Of a stretch of 39,884 bases of DNA, positions 16,379 to 24,455 are shown piece after piece. This stretch comes from an uncultured Oscillospiraceae bacterium. GTDB lineage: Bacteria > Bacillota > Clostridia > Oscillospirales > Oscillospiraceae. Numbering within the stretch: position 1 is the first letter of the stretch; each line of letters starts with the position of its first letter. A program made the translations under genes and the position numbers. The DNA is taken from positions 1-39,884 of the forward strand of contig CANQDL010000007.1 of NCBI GenBank assembly GCA_947591105.1. The letters run 5' to 3'. The notes beneath the pieces were generated by a model, which saw only the letters and a list, made by a program, of their open reading frames with translations, made no database searches and was not told the origin of the DNA.

Positions 16379-17326
16379 ATGCCTTTGGCCGACAAGATCA
16401 TAGAGCTGCGAAAAAAGCAGGGCTGGAGCCAGATCGACCTGGCCGACCGGCTGAACGTGTCCCGCCAGTCCGTCAGCAAATGGGAGATGGCCCAGGCCGT
16501 GCCCGAGCTGGACAAGATCATAAAGATGAGCGAGCTGTTCGCCGTCACAACCGACTACCTATTAAAAGACGACGCCCCTGAACCGGGCGGCGCGGCCCCT
16601 CCCCCGCCGGAGCAGCCGCCCCAGTCCGCCCCGGAGCCGGAAAAGGAGGTTCCCCCGGCGGCCTCGAAAAAGCCCAGGCGGAAAAAGTGGCCCTGGGTGC
16701 TGGCGGCCACCTTGCTGCTGGCAGCGGCGGTCACCGGACTGCTGATGGCAACGGGGGCGCTCGCCTATCGGGCCGAGCGCGACTCCCAGTCTGCCTCCGT
16801 CTCCGGAAACGCGGCTGTCCTGTCGGAGGAGCCGTCCGTCCCGGCGCCTGACGCGGCGGACGATACCGTGATGGAGCAGCCCGCCGGCTCGTCCCCGGAG
16901 CAGACGGCGGTGTCCGACCCGGACGCCCCGGAGACCGGGATGACGGAGTACGCCTACCAGGGCGACGCCATGACCGCCGGCGGGATCGACCAGGCGGCGC
17001 TGGCGGCCATCGCCGCGGAGTACGCCCCCTACGGCATCACCTGCCAGGACGGCCGGTGGTATCTGGACGGCGAGCCCATCCGGGTGCTGACCGACATGCT
17101 CACCTCCAACGGGGAGAGCCTGAACGGAGGCCATTTCCAAGGGACGATCCGCAATTTTGCCGGTCAGGGGGAGATCGACGTGCGCACGGTGCGGGATTTC
17201 GACCACTGTGACGAGCACGGCAACGGCACGCTGCTGTACGTGGAGAGCTGCCCCGTCCATGGGGACGCCGTCTGGACAGAGCACCACGCCCAGGAGCATC
17301 ACAGCGAGGATCATCATGACGAATGA
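16379..17326 (+). CDS. Transmembrane XRE regulator with His/Cys-rich extracytoplasmic tail
   Basis: A 315-aa one-component regulator candidate. An N-terminal Cro/C1 helix-turn-helix (residues 4-60, with WSQIDLADRLNVSRQSVSKW) is followed by a Pro-rich linker, a basic stop and one membrane helix (about 101-122). An external domain of about 190 residues has an acidic Ser/Pro-rich stretch, then a folded part (about 195-290). The tail holds DHCDEHG, a CPVHGD and a final His-rich HHAQEHHSEDHH. That layout looks like a metal-binding sensor outside the cell coupled to a DNA-binding domain inside. This is inference; no family domain is recognised outside the HTH. AAGGAGG is 8 nt before the ATG. Confidence 0.85.
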   Translation: MPLADKIIELRKKQGWSQIDLADRLNVSRQSVSKWEMAQAVPELDKIIKMSELFAVTTDYLLKDDAPEPGGAAPPPPEQPPQSAPEPEKEVPPAASKKPRRKKWPWVLAATLLLAAAVTGLLMATGALAYRAERDSQSASVSGNAAVLSEEPSVPAPDAADDTVMEQPAGSSPEQTAVSDPDAPETGMTEYAYQGDAMTAGGIDQAALAAIAAEYAPYGITCQDGRWYLDGEPIRVLTDMLTSNGESLNGGHFQGTIRNFAGQGEIDVRTVRDFDHCDEHGNGTLLYVESCPVHGDAVWTEHHAQEHHSEDHHDE

Positions 17327-17351
17327 CGGCCCTTTTTCTCTTCCAAACGGG

Positions 17352-17378
17352 ACAGCCCCCTTCCAGGGGGCTGTTTTC
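17352..17378 (+). terminator. Terminator between the twin XRE genes
   Basis: A perfect 10-bp stem (ACAGCCCCCT with AGGGGGCTGT), a 3-nt loop, then TTT. It separates the two regulators into independent transcription units. Confidence 0.85.
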
Positions 17379-17396
17379 TGCGAAAAACAGGGATTT

Positions 17397-17411
17397 GCAA
17401 CCTGTGGTTGC
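17397..17411 (+). promoter_or_regulatory. Palindromic operator candidate upstream of the second twin XRE gene
   Basis: GCAACC-tgt-GGTTGC, a perfect inverted repeat centred at 17404, 29 bp upstream of the -35 start, exactly as before the first XRE gene. Confidence 0.68.
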
Positions 17412-17432
17412 GGAATTTTCAAGGAAACTTTC

Positions 17433-17461
17433 TTGTCCGCCACGGGAAAAACGTGTATGCT
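17433..17461 (+). promoter_or_regulatory. Promoter of the second twin XRE gene
   Basis: TTGTCC (17433-17438) and TATGCT (17456-17461) are 17 bp apart. Confidence 0.68.
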
Positions 17462-17491
17462 GAACATGAACAACGAAAGGAGATGGTTTCC

Positions 17492-18463
17492 GTGACCATG
17501 GCGGATAAGATCATTGCCCTGCGCAAGCGGGAGTGCTGGAGCCAGGAGGATCTGGCCGACCAGCTGGATGTGTCCCGTCAGTCTGTCAGCAAGTGGGAGG
17601 GCGGCCTGGCGGCCCCGTCCATCGACAAGCTTCTGGAGATGAGCCGCCTGTTTGGGGTGAGTACGGATTATCTATTAAAGGATGATCTGGAAATGCCGGA
17701 GCCGGAGGAACAGGCCGGTTCCGATCCGGCCCCGCGGCAGGTATCGCGGGAGGAGGCGGAGGCATTTCTCACGCTGAAACGATCCAGCGCAAAGCCCACC
17801 GCCCTGGCTGTGGCGCTGTGCATCCTGTCCCCGGTGTGCCTCATTCTGTTGGGCGGGCTGTCCGCGATCCGCCCCGTCCGGGAGCAAATCGCCGTGGCGG
17901 TAGGTCTGACCGTATTGTTTGCCTTCGTGGTGCCGGCGGTGGCCCTGTTTGTGACTTGGAACGGGCGGCTGAGCAAATATGAATACCTGGAAAAAGAGGT
18001 GTTTTCCGCCGCCCCCGGCGTGGATGCCTTGGCCCGGGAGGCCATGGAACGGGAGCGGGAGAGCCACAGCCGCCGGATGGTGGCGGGCATATGCCTGTGC
18101 GTAGCGTCGGCGGTGCCGCTGCTGGTGTGTATGGCGGCCCCGGAACACGAGTTTTTGCTTACCTGCGGCGACGGACTGCTGTTGGTGCTGGTGGCGGCGG
18201 GGGTGTATCTCATCGTCAGCGCGTCCATCCCCTGGAACGCCTGCCAGATCCTGCTCCAGGAGGGGGACTACGCCCCGGAGCGGAAATCGCCCCTGCTCCG
18301 GACGGTCTGGGTCATATATTGGTGCTTAGCCACGGCGATATACCTGGGCTGGAGCTTTACTACCCGGCGGTGGGACGATACCTGGATCGTCTGGCCCGTG
18401 GCCGGGGTGCTGTTCGGCGCCGTCTGCGGGGTGATGCGGCTGTACTGCCGGCGAAAGCGGTAG
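17492..18463 (+). CDS. XRE regulator fused to a six-helix membrane domain
   Basis: A 323-aa protein. The N-terminal helix-turn-helix (ADKIIALRKRECWSQEDLAD, then QLDVSRQSVSKWEGG) is a close paralogue of the preceding regulator. A short linker leads to about six hydrophobic segments (near 98-118, 128-150, 194-213, 219-245, 268-288 and 294-314). The GTG at 17492 is chosen: AAAGGAG is 9 nt upstream, and it aligns residue for residue with the paralogue's start (V-T-M-ADK against M-P-L-ADK). The ATG at 17498 would be 15 nt away. It may sense a membrane or envelope signal; target genes are unknown. Confidence 0.85.
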   Translation: MTMADKIIALRKRECWSQEDLADQLDVSRQSVSKWEGGLAAPSIDKLLEMSRLFGVSTDYLLKDDLEMPEPEEQAGSDPAPRQVSREEAEAFLTLKRSSAKPTALAVALCILSPVCLILLGGLSAIRPVREQIAVAVGLTVLFAFVVPAVALFVTWNGRLSKYEYLEKEVFSAAPGVDALAREAMERERESHSRRMVAGICLCVASAVPLLVCMAAPEHEFLLTCGDGLLLVLVAAGVYLIVSASIPWNACQILLQEGDYAPERKSPLLRTVWVIYWCLATAIYLGWSFTTRRWDDTWIVWPVAGVLFGAVCGVMRLYCRRKR

Positions 18464-18483
18464 AGGAAAAAAGGCAGTAAAAC

Positions 18484-18525
18484 ACGGCAGACACTTTTTG
18501 AAGAAGCGTCTGCCGTTTCCTTTTT
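18484..18525. terminator. Terminator between convergent XRE and ABC ATPase genes
   Basis: A stem built on ACGGCAGAC/GTCTGCCGT with a long internal loop, followed by TTTCCTTTTT. It shares its stem sequence with the terminators at 8383 and 31371. Confidence 0.8.
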
Positions 18526-18534
18526 ATTTCAATT

Positions 18535-19320
18535 TCAGCTTAGGAGCATCCTGTCGTTGTCCAGCGCCTTGCCCACGTTCTGCTTGAACATCCGCAGCAG
18601 GTCGTTCACCGTCAGTCCCTCCCGCTCCGGGCCCTTCAGATCCAGCAGGATACGGCCGGCGTCCATCATCAGCGTCCGGTTGCCCAGCTCCAGGGCGGAG
18701 GTCATATTGTGGGTGATCATCATGCAGGTGAGATTCCCCTCCCGGACGATGCTCTCGGTCAGCGCCAGCACCTTCTCGGCGGTGCCGGGGTCAAGGGCGG
18801 CGGTGTGTTCGTCCAGCAGCAGAAGCTTTGGGGGCACCATGGTGGCCATGAGCAGGGTCAGGGCCTGCCGCTGGCCGCCGGACAGAAGGCCCACCGGCTG
18901 GCGCATCCGATCCTCCAGCCCCATGCCCAGCAGGGCCAGTTTGTCCCGGAAGGCGGCCTTTTCCGCCCGGGATACGTGGCTGAGCCACCCGCCGCCGGAC
19001 GCGGCCAGGGCCAGGTTTTCCTCAATGGTCATGGCCGGGGCGCTGCCCCGCATGGGATCCTGAAAGAGCCGGCCGATGCTCTTGGCCCGCTTGAACTCCG
19101 GCTGGAACGTCACGTTCTGGCCGTCCAGGATGATGGCGCCCGTGTCGGGCAGAAAGCTGCCGGCGATGGCGTTGAAGAGGGTGGACTTGCCCGCCCCGTT
19201 GGCGCCGATGATGGTGACAAAATCCCCCTTGTCCAAATGGAGATTCAGGCCGGACAGGGCGGTCTTTTCGTTCACTGTGCCGGGGTTGAAGGTCTTGGAG
19301 ATATTCTTGAGGGTGAGCAT
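18535..19320 (-). CDS. ABC transporter ATP-binding protein of a tryptophan-type importer
   Basis: A 261-aa ABC ATPase. Walker A is GANGAGKST (about 40-48), a Q-loop is FQDP, the signature is LLSGGQRQ, Walker B is LLLLDEHTAAL, and the H-loop is MITHN. It energises the permease encoded 1 bp upstream. I chose the ATG at 19320, since the stretch before it overlaps the permease gene and GGAAGGAG lies just upstream. It is the third gene of a T-box-led operon that matches the TrpXYZ type (binding protein, permease, ATPase). Confidence 0.92.
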   Translation of the reverse strand: MLTLKNISKTFNPGTVNEKTALSGLNLHLDKGDFVTIIGANGAGKSTLFNAIAGSFLPDTGAIILDGQNVTFQPEFKRAKSIGRLFQDPMRGSAPAMTIEENLALAASGGGWLSHVSRAEKAAFRDKLALLGMGLEDRMRQPVGLLSGGQRQALTLLMATMVPPKLLLLDEHTAALDPGTAEKVLALTESIVREGNLTCMMITHNMTSALELGNRTLMMDAGRILLDLKGPEREGLTVNDLLRMFKQNVGKALDNDRMLLS

Positions 19321-19321
19321 G

Positions 19322-20251
19322 TCAGTCTCCCTCCTTCCGAGCCCCCGCCAGACGCCGCCGGAGGGCGGGAAGCTGGCTCTTGAAATAGGGCCCGGCAATG
19401 GCGATGATGACAATCACGGAGCTGACCAGCTTGAGCATGAACGCGGGCATTTTCAGCCGCAGGGCGATGGTGTACACCAGCCGGAAAATGATGGAGCCCA
19501 CCACCACGCCCACCGCCCGCTTGGCGATGGAGCCCCGGCCCATGAACGTGTGGCCGATGAGCAGGCTCGCCAGGGCGATGGTCACCATGCCCTGACCGAT
19601 ATTGATGTCCACCGACTTCTGGCCCTGGGCCAGCAGGCATCCGGACAGGCCTGTGAAGGCGTTGGATACGCACAGGCCCACCGTGGTGGTGAAGACGGGG
19701 TTGATGGAGGAGGAGCGAACCATGTCCGGGTTGTCGCCGGTGGCCCTTATGGCCAGACCCAGCCGGGTGCGGAGAAACAGCGCCAGAAACAGGATCACCA
19801 GCGCCACCGCAAGCAGGGGGATGATCAACTCCTGCATCCCGGCCAGGGGGGTGTCCTCCAGCAGGGATTTCAGGGCGGTGAACACGGTGGGGGTCTTGTT
19901 CATGTTCAGCAGGGAAGCGCCGCCCATGACGGCGATGTTCACGGAATAGAGGCCGGTGTTGACGATGATGCCCGCCAGCAGGCTGTTGATGCCCATGCGG
20001 GTCTGCAGCACGGACGTGATCAGGCCGGACAGCATTCCCGCGCCCATGGCGGCGGGGATGGACAGATAGGGGTGCCCGGCAATGGCCACCACCGCGCCCA
20101 CCGCGGCGCCCAGGGTGAAGCAGCCGTCGGTGCTCAGATCGCACACGTTCAGCATGGAGTAACTCAAAAACAGAGCCAGCACGGTCAGCGAACAGGTCAG
20201 TCCCAGTTCCAGCGCCGTCTGTACAAGGCCCCATATGGCGGATAGCGACAT
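19322..20251 (-). CDS. ABC transporter permease of a tryptophan-type importer
   Basis: A 309-aa membrane protein with roughly eight to nine hydrophobic segments and the BPD-transporter-2 type fold (LivH/RbsC-like), including the conserved NVCDLSTDGCFTLGAAVGAV block and a G-ATGDNPDM coupling-helix region (about 172-180). This permease group is seen with ABC_sub_bind proteins and one ATPase. It is separated from the binding-protein gene by 229 bp holding a palindromic repeat. GGAGGAG precedes the ATG. Confidence 0.92.
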   Translation of the reverse strand: MSLSAIWGLVQTALELGLTCSLTVLALFLSYSMLNVCDLSTDGCFTLGAAVGAVVAIAGHPYLSIPAAMGAGMLSGLITSVLQTRMGINSLLAGIIVNTGLYSVNIAVMGGASLLNMNKTPTVFTALKSLLEDTPLAGMQELIIPLLAVALVILFLALFLRTRLGLAIRATGDNPDMVRSSSINPVFTTTVGLCVSNAFTGLSGCLLAQGQKSVDINIGQGMVTIALASLLIGHTFMGRGSIAKRAVGVVVGSIIFRLVYTIALRLKMPAFMLKLVSSVIVIIAIAGPYFKSQLPALRRRLAGARKEGD

Positions 20252-20298
20252 AGTTTCTCCTCCAGGGATGTATCACCGCCAGGCGGCGATACCATAAT

Positions 20299-20442
20299 TG
20301 AAAGTCTCCCCTGTGCAAGGGGAGGTGGGCCGCCGGAAGGCGGCTCGGAGGGGTTGTTGCCAGTTGTGGGATGACCTTCAGACTGGCAACAATCCCCCAG
20401 TTTCGCTTCGCTCGACAGCTCCCTTTACACAAGGGCGCCATA
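20299..20442. repeat. MITE-like palindromic repeat element inside the importer operon
   Basis: A compact 140-nt element with nested symmetry. A terminal hairpin CTCCCCT...AGGGGAG (20306-20324) and a GCCGCC/GGCGGC hairpin (20330-20343) are followed by a 14-bp inverted repeat (GTTGTTGCCAGT at 20353-20364 with its partner at 20382-20393). A closing GCTCCCTT...AAGGGCGC hairpin (20418-20438) ends it. It encodes nothing obvious. Such nested palindromes are typical of dispersed non-autonomous repeats in gut Clostridia; a copy number cannot be given from one window. It lies between the stop of the binding-protein gene and the permease start. Confidence 0.7.
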
Positions 20443-20480
20443 TAAGGTGCGGCTTTGCCGCTTTTGCTTGCTCCGCCGAC

Positions 20481-21497
20481 TTACTCGAATTCCTCTGCCG
20501 TCTCGATGGGGTTGACGGCGGTGCACAGGGGCGCAAACAGCTCGGCCAGGTCGTCAAAGCTCTTGCCGGTGATCTGCTCGCACACGTCGGTGTTGATGGT
20601 GGCGGTGCCGTTGTCAAAGGTCATGACAGGCAGCTCGGCGGGGTCGGCCCCCTCCAGCAGGATCTGGGCGACCATGTTGGCGGTCTCCACGCCCAGGTTG
20701 GCGTAGTCCACGCCGTAGCCCAGGAAGGCGCCGTTCAGGGCAAAGGAGTCGGCACCGGCGTAGTGGGGGATGCCTGCCTTGGCCAGATCCTCATAGATGG
20801 ACAGCTCCGCGGTCATGATGGAGTTGTCGGAGGGGGTGAACACCGCGTCCACCTGGTCGGCCACCAGGGACTGGACGGCCATCTGGATCTCGGCGGCGGT
20901 GGTGCCGGTGTATTCCTCATAGTCCACATCCTTCTCGTCCAGCAGTTCCTTGGCTGCGGCGATGAAGGTGGCGGAGGACTCCTGGCCCGGGTCATACAGC
21001 AGGCCGATCAGGTCGGCCTCGGGGTCGGCGGCAAAGATCAGATCGAAAATAGCGGCGGTATCCAGGAAATCGGAGGTTCCGGTGATGTTGGCGCCGGGGG
21101 CCTCGTTGCTCTCCACCAGGCCGGCGGCCTCCGGGTCAGAGACAGCGGAGAACACCACGGGGATCGGATTTTCCTCGGTAGCGGCCTGCATCTGCATGGC
21201 CACGGGGGTGGCCACGCCCACCATCAGATCCACCTCGTCGGCGATAAAGTTGGAGATGATCTGGTTCATCAGGGAGGCGTCGGCCTGGCAGTTCTGGACG
21301 TCGACCTCAAAGGTCACGTCCTTCTCCTGGCCGATGGCGTCCAGCTGGGACTGGATATTGGCGACGATCTGGTTCAGGGAAGCGTCGTCCACGTAGTTGC
21401 AGATGCCGATCTTATAGGTCTCGCCGTCGGCGAAGGCGGGCGCGGCCAGCGCCAGCAGCATAACAAGGGCCATCATGGTGCAGATGATCTTTTTCAT
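20481..21497 (-). CDS. ABC transporter substrate-binding protein (ABC_sub_bind / TrpX-like)
   Basis: A 338-aa exported binding protein of the ABC_sub_bind family (periplasmic-binding fold with two lobes: YKIGICNYVDDASLNQIV near the start, then VDLMVGVATPVAMQ, IPVVFSAVSDPEAAGL, VFTPSDNSI and FLGYGVDYANLG). The signal peptide MKKIICTMMALVMLLALAAP ends AFA-D with no lipobox cysteine, unusual for a monoderm binding protein. I chose the ATG at 21497, where AAAAGGAG stands 9 nt upstream; the ATG at 21527 has no such site. The T-box leader with a Trp candidate specifier points to tryptophan or a precursor as cargo; this is inference. Confidence 0.92.
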   Translation of the reverse strand: MKKIICTMMALVMLLALAAPAFADGETYKIGICNYVDDASLNQIVANIQSQLDAIGQEKDVTFEVDVQNCQADASLMNQIISNFIADEVDLMVGVATPVAMQMQAATEENPIPVVFSAVSDPEAAGLVESNEAPGANITGTSDFLDTAAIFDLIFAADPEADLIGLLYDPGQESSATFIAAAKELLDEKDVDYEEYTGTTAAEIQMAVQSLVADQVDAVFTPSDNSIMTAELSIYEDLAKAGIPHYAGADSFALNGAFLGYGVDYANLGVETANMVAQILLEGADPAELPVMTFDNGTATINTDVCEQITGKSFDDLAELFAPLCTAVNPIETAEEFE

Positions 21498-21625
21498 TTT
21501 GATGATCTCCTTTTCAAGCTTTCTCATTTTAGATATTTTGTTTGGAAAATGTTCATGTTCTGTGGGTGTCCTTCACGCCCGCCATCGTTTGGACAGTATA
21601 AACATTCTCATGTACCTCCCGGATC

Positions 21626-21916
21626 AAAATAAAGATCCTGTCCCTGCATTTCTGCTGGGACAGGATGTTGTAAACTTCCTGCGGTGCCACCCGGCTTGAC
21701 GCTCACGCGTCCGCTTTGTTCCGCGCCATCACGCGGCGGCGTTTTTCACGGAGCGCCTTCTCCGTCGCACATAGGGCAGATGCACTGCCTTCCGATTGCC
21801 CTCCGAAGTCCATTCGCCGCTTCCCGCCTGTGCCGCGCTCTCAGCTGTGCGCCGCTCTCTGTGACAGACTGTGGAAGGGTTACTCACTCTTCATCAACGG
21901 TTTATCGTATTAAATT
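21626..21916 (-). ncRNA. T-box riboswitch leader, candidate specifier UGG (Trp)
   Basis: Transcribed leftward into the importer operon. The conserved T-box sequence GGGTGGCACCGC (21681-21692) stands before a strong terminator stem (ATCCTGTCCC pairing GGGACAGGAT, 21635-21666) and a T-rich tract (21626-21634). The T-box sequence and the terminator's 5' arm are adjacent, as needed for a competing antiterminator. Upstream lies a long Stem I region. In its 3' side, GAA-TGG-AC (TGG at 21810-21812) has the form of a specifier loop, giving a Trp codon. In this class an uncharged tRNA whose anticodon pairs with the specifier stabilises the antiterminator, so the operon turns on when Trp is scarce. Confidence 0.9.
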
Positions 21917-21922
21917 GTTTGC

Positions 21923-21951
21923 ATTATAGCCCTGGTTTTTTCGTTTGTCAA
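21923..21951 (-). promoter_or_regulatory. Promoter of the T-box-controlled importer operon
   Basis: Perfect TTGACA and TATAAT on the minus strand, 17 bp apart; the best promoter match in the window. Confidence 0.92.
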
Positions 21952-21979
21952 TACCTTTTTTGCAGGTATTTTCTTCCAT

Positions 21980-22897
<918 letters not shown>

Positions 22898-22921
22898 GCT
22901 TGACGTTCCTCCATAAATTTT

Positions 22922-23218
22922 TTACAATAGAAAGGGATCGCCGGAGAGGATGTAGATCACACCCAGGACTACCAGGATCTCCAGCGCCAGGATGACCGGT
23001 ACGCCCACGGTGAATTTGCGCTTGCGGATCTTGTGGCGGAAGAGAAACATCCCCGCCAGGGCGCCCACGGCGCCGCCGATGGCCGCCAGGCCCAGCAGCG
23101 CTGCCTCCGGGATGCGCTCCCGGTGCACCCGGGCCCGGTGCTTGTCCAGGCCGTACACCACCAGCGTCAGCAGATTCACGCCTTCCAGGTATATGAGCAG
23201 TACGGTAAAGATATCCAT
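22922..23218 (-). CDS. DUF1294 small membrane protein
   Basis: A 98-aa protein with three hydrophobic segments (about 4-22, 39-60 and 74-92) and the family motif GLDKHRARVHRERIPEAALL near residues 23-42, followed by GGAVGALAGMFLFRHKIRKRKF. Its function is unknown. The much longer open frame upstream is only an antisense shadow of alaX. The ATG at 23218 is the start expected from the family. There is no ribosome site: the -10 hexamer ends just 7 nt upstream, so the transcript would be leaderless. It is probably cotranscribed with psuG. Confidence 0.88.
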   Translation of the reverse strand: MDIFTVLLIYLEGVNLLTLVVYGLDKHRARVHRERIPEAALLGLAAIGGAVGALAGMFLFRHKIRKRKFTVGVPVILALEILVVLGVIYILSGDPFLL

Positions 23219-23225
23219 GGGCCAC

Positions 23226-23254
23226 AGTATACACTTTTTTCCCGGGGAGGTCAA
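23226..23254 (-). promoter_or_regulatory. Promoter of DUF1294-psuG, giving a near-leaderless transcript
   Basis: On the minus strand TTGACC (23249-23254) and TATACT (23226-23231) are 17 bp apart. The predicted start lies 0-1 nt before the ATG. The -35 overlaps the ribosome binding site of the divergent alaX gene. Confidence 0.75.
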
Positions 23255-23257
23255 CCG

Positions 23258-24400
23258 ATGGACACCAGAAAGCTCTACTACGAAAACGCCTATACCAAGC
23301 GCTTCACGGCACAGGTAATGGACTGCCGGCAGACCGCCGGCGGATGGGACGTGATCCTTTCCGCCACGGCCTTTTTCCCCGAGGAGGGGGGTCAGGCGGC
23401 GGACACGGGCGCCCTGGGCGCCGTGCACGTGACCGGCGCCCACGAGCGGGGCGGCGTCATCCTCCACCACACCGACGGGCCCCTGCCCGTGGGGGAAACG
23501 GTGGAGGGGGCGCTGGACTGGCCCGAGCGCTTTCGCAAGATGCAAAACCACACCGCCGAGCACATCGTCTCCGGGCTCATCCACGCCGAATACGGCTTTG
23601 AGAACACGGGCTTTCACCTGGGCGGCGACGGCTGCACGGTGGATTTCGGCGGCGAGCTTGACCGGCGGCAGCTGGACGAGATCGAGTGGGCGGCCAACCA
23701 GGCGGTGTGGCGGGACGTGCCGGTGATCGCCCGGTTCCCCTCCACCCCGGAGCTGGCCGCGATGGAGTACCGGAGCAAACTGGATCTGACATCCAACGTG
23801 CGGATCGTGACGGTGGAGGGCGTGGACGTGTGCGCCTGCTGCGCGCCCCACGTGTCCGGCACGGGCCAGATCGGCCCCATCAAGATCCTGGACTTCATGC
23901 GCCACCGGGGCGGCACCCGGCTGTGGATGAAGGCCGGTTCGGACGCCATGGCCGACTACCGGGCCCGGTACGAGGCCAGCGCGGCCATATCCGGCCTGCT
24001 CAACACGCCCCAGGGGGAGATCACCGCCGGGGTGGAGCGACTTTTGGAGCAGCGGGACGGCCTGAAGCGGGAGATCTCCGCCCTGCGCCGGCAGGCGGCG
24101 GAGGCCATGGCCGCCTCCCTCGCCCCCGCCCCGGGGCATATGCTGCTCTTCTTCCAGGGGGACGAGGACGCCCTGCGCCTGCTGGCCAACGCCGGGATGG
24201 AAAAGTGCGCCGGGGTGTGCGCGGTGTTCTCCGGCCAGGACGGGGACTGGCGGTTCGTCATGGCCAGCCGCCAGACGGATATGCGGGCGTTCATCCGCCA
24301 GAACGGCCCGGCGCTGTCCGCCCGGGGCGGCGGGCAGGAGCGGATGGTCTCCGGCCGCAGCACCGCCTCCAAGGCCGATCTGGAGGCCTTTTTCCGCTGA
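23258..24400 (+). CDS. AlaX-type alanyl-tRNA editing protein
   Basis: A 380-aa free-standing editing protein related to the AlaRS editing domain. It removes mischarged Ser or Gly from tRNA-Ala. Zinc ligands are in HTAEH (His98, His102) and CACCAPH (Cys194, His198). An N-terminal barrel FFPEEGGQAADTG (about 39-51) matches AlaX. A C-terminal coiled coil (about 255-290) leads into a DHHA1-like domain ending in GRSTASKADLEAFF. GGGGAGG precedes the ATG. It is of the long AlaX-L type. It is divergent from DUF1294 with only 39 bp between starts; a strong own promoter was not found. Confidence 0.93.
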   Translation: MDTRKLYYENAYTKRFTAQVMDCRQTAGGWDVILSATAFFPEEGGQAADTGALGAVHVTGAHERGGVILHHTDGPLPVGETVEGALDWPERFRKMQNHTAEHIVSGLIHAEYGFENTGFHLGGDGCTVDFGGELDRRQLDEIEWAANQAVWRDVPVIARFPSTPELAAMEYRSKLDLTSNVRIVTVEGVDVCACCAPHVSGTGQIGPIKILDFMRHRGGTRLWMKAGSDAMADYRARYEASAAISGLLNTPQGEITAGVERLLEQRDGLKREISALRRQAAEAMAASLAPAPGHMLLFFQGDEDALRLLANAGMEKCAGVCAVFSGQDGDWRFVMASRQTDMRAFIRQNGPALSARGGGQERMVSGRSTASKADLEAFFR

Positions 24401-24417
24401 TCTTTTCCAAAAATTAA

Positions 24418-24450
24418 GGAGCGCCGCCCGCGGGCAGCGCTCCATTTTTT
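24418..24450. terminator. Bidirectional terminator between alaX and the lipoprotein gene
   Basis: A stem GGAGCGC/GCGCTCC with an inner GCCC/GGGC pairing, followed by TTTTTT rightward and TTAATTTTT leftward. Confidence 0.88.
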
Positions 24451-24455
24451 ATTCT

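Noticed and set aside
22922-24445. A 507-codon minus-strand open frame
   Set aside because: Only its last 98 codons (DUF1294) are real; the rest is antisense to alaX.
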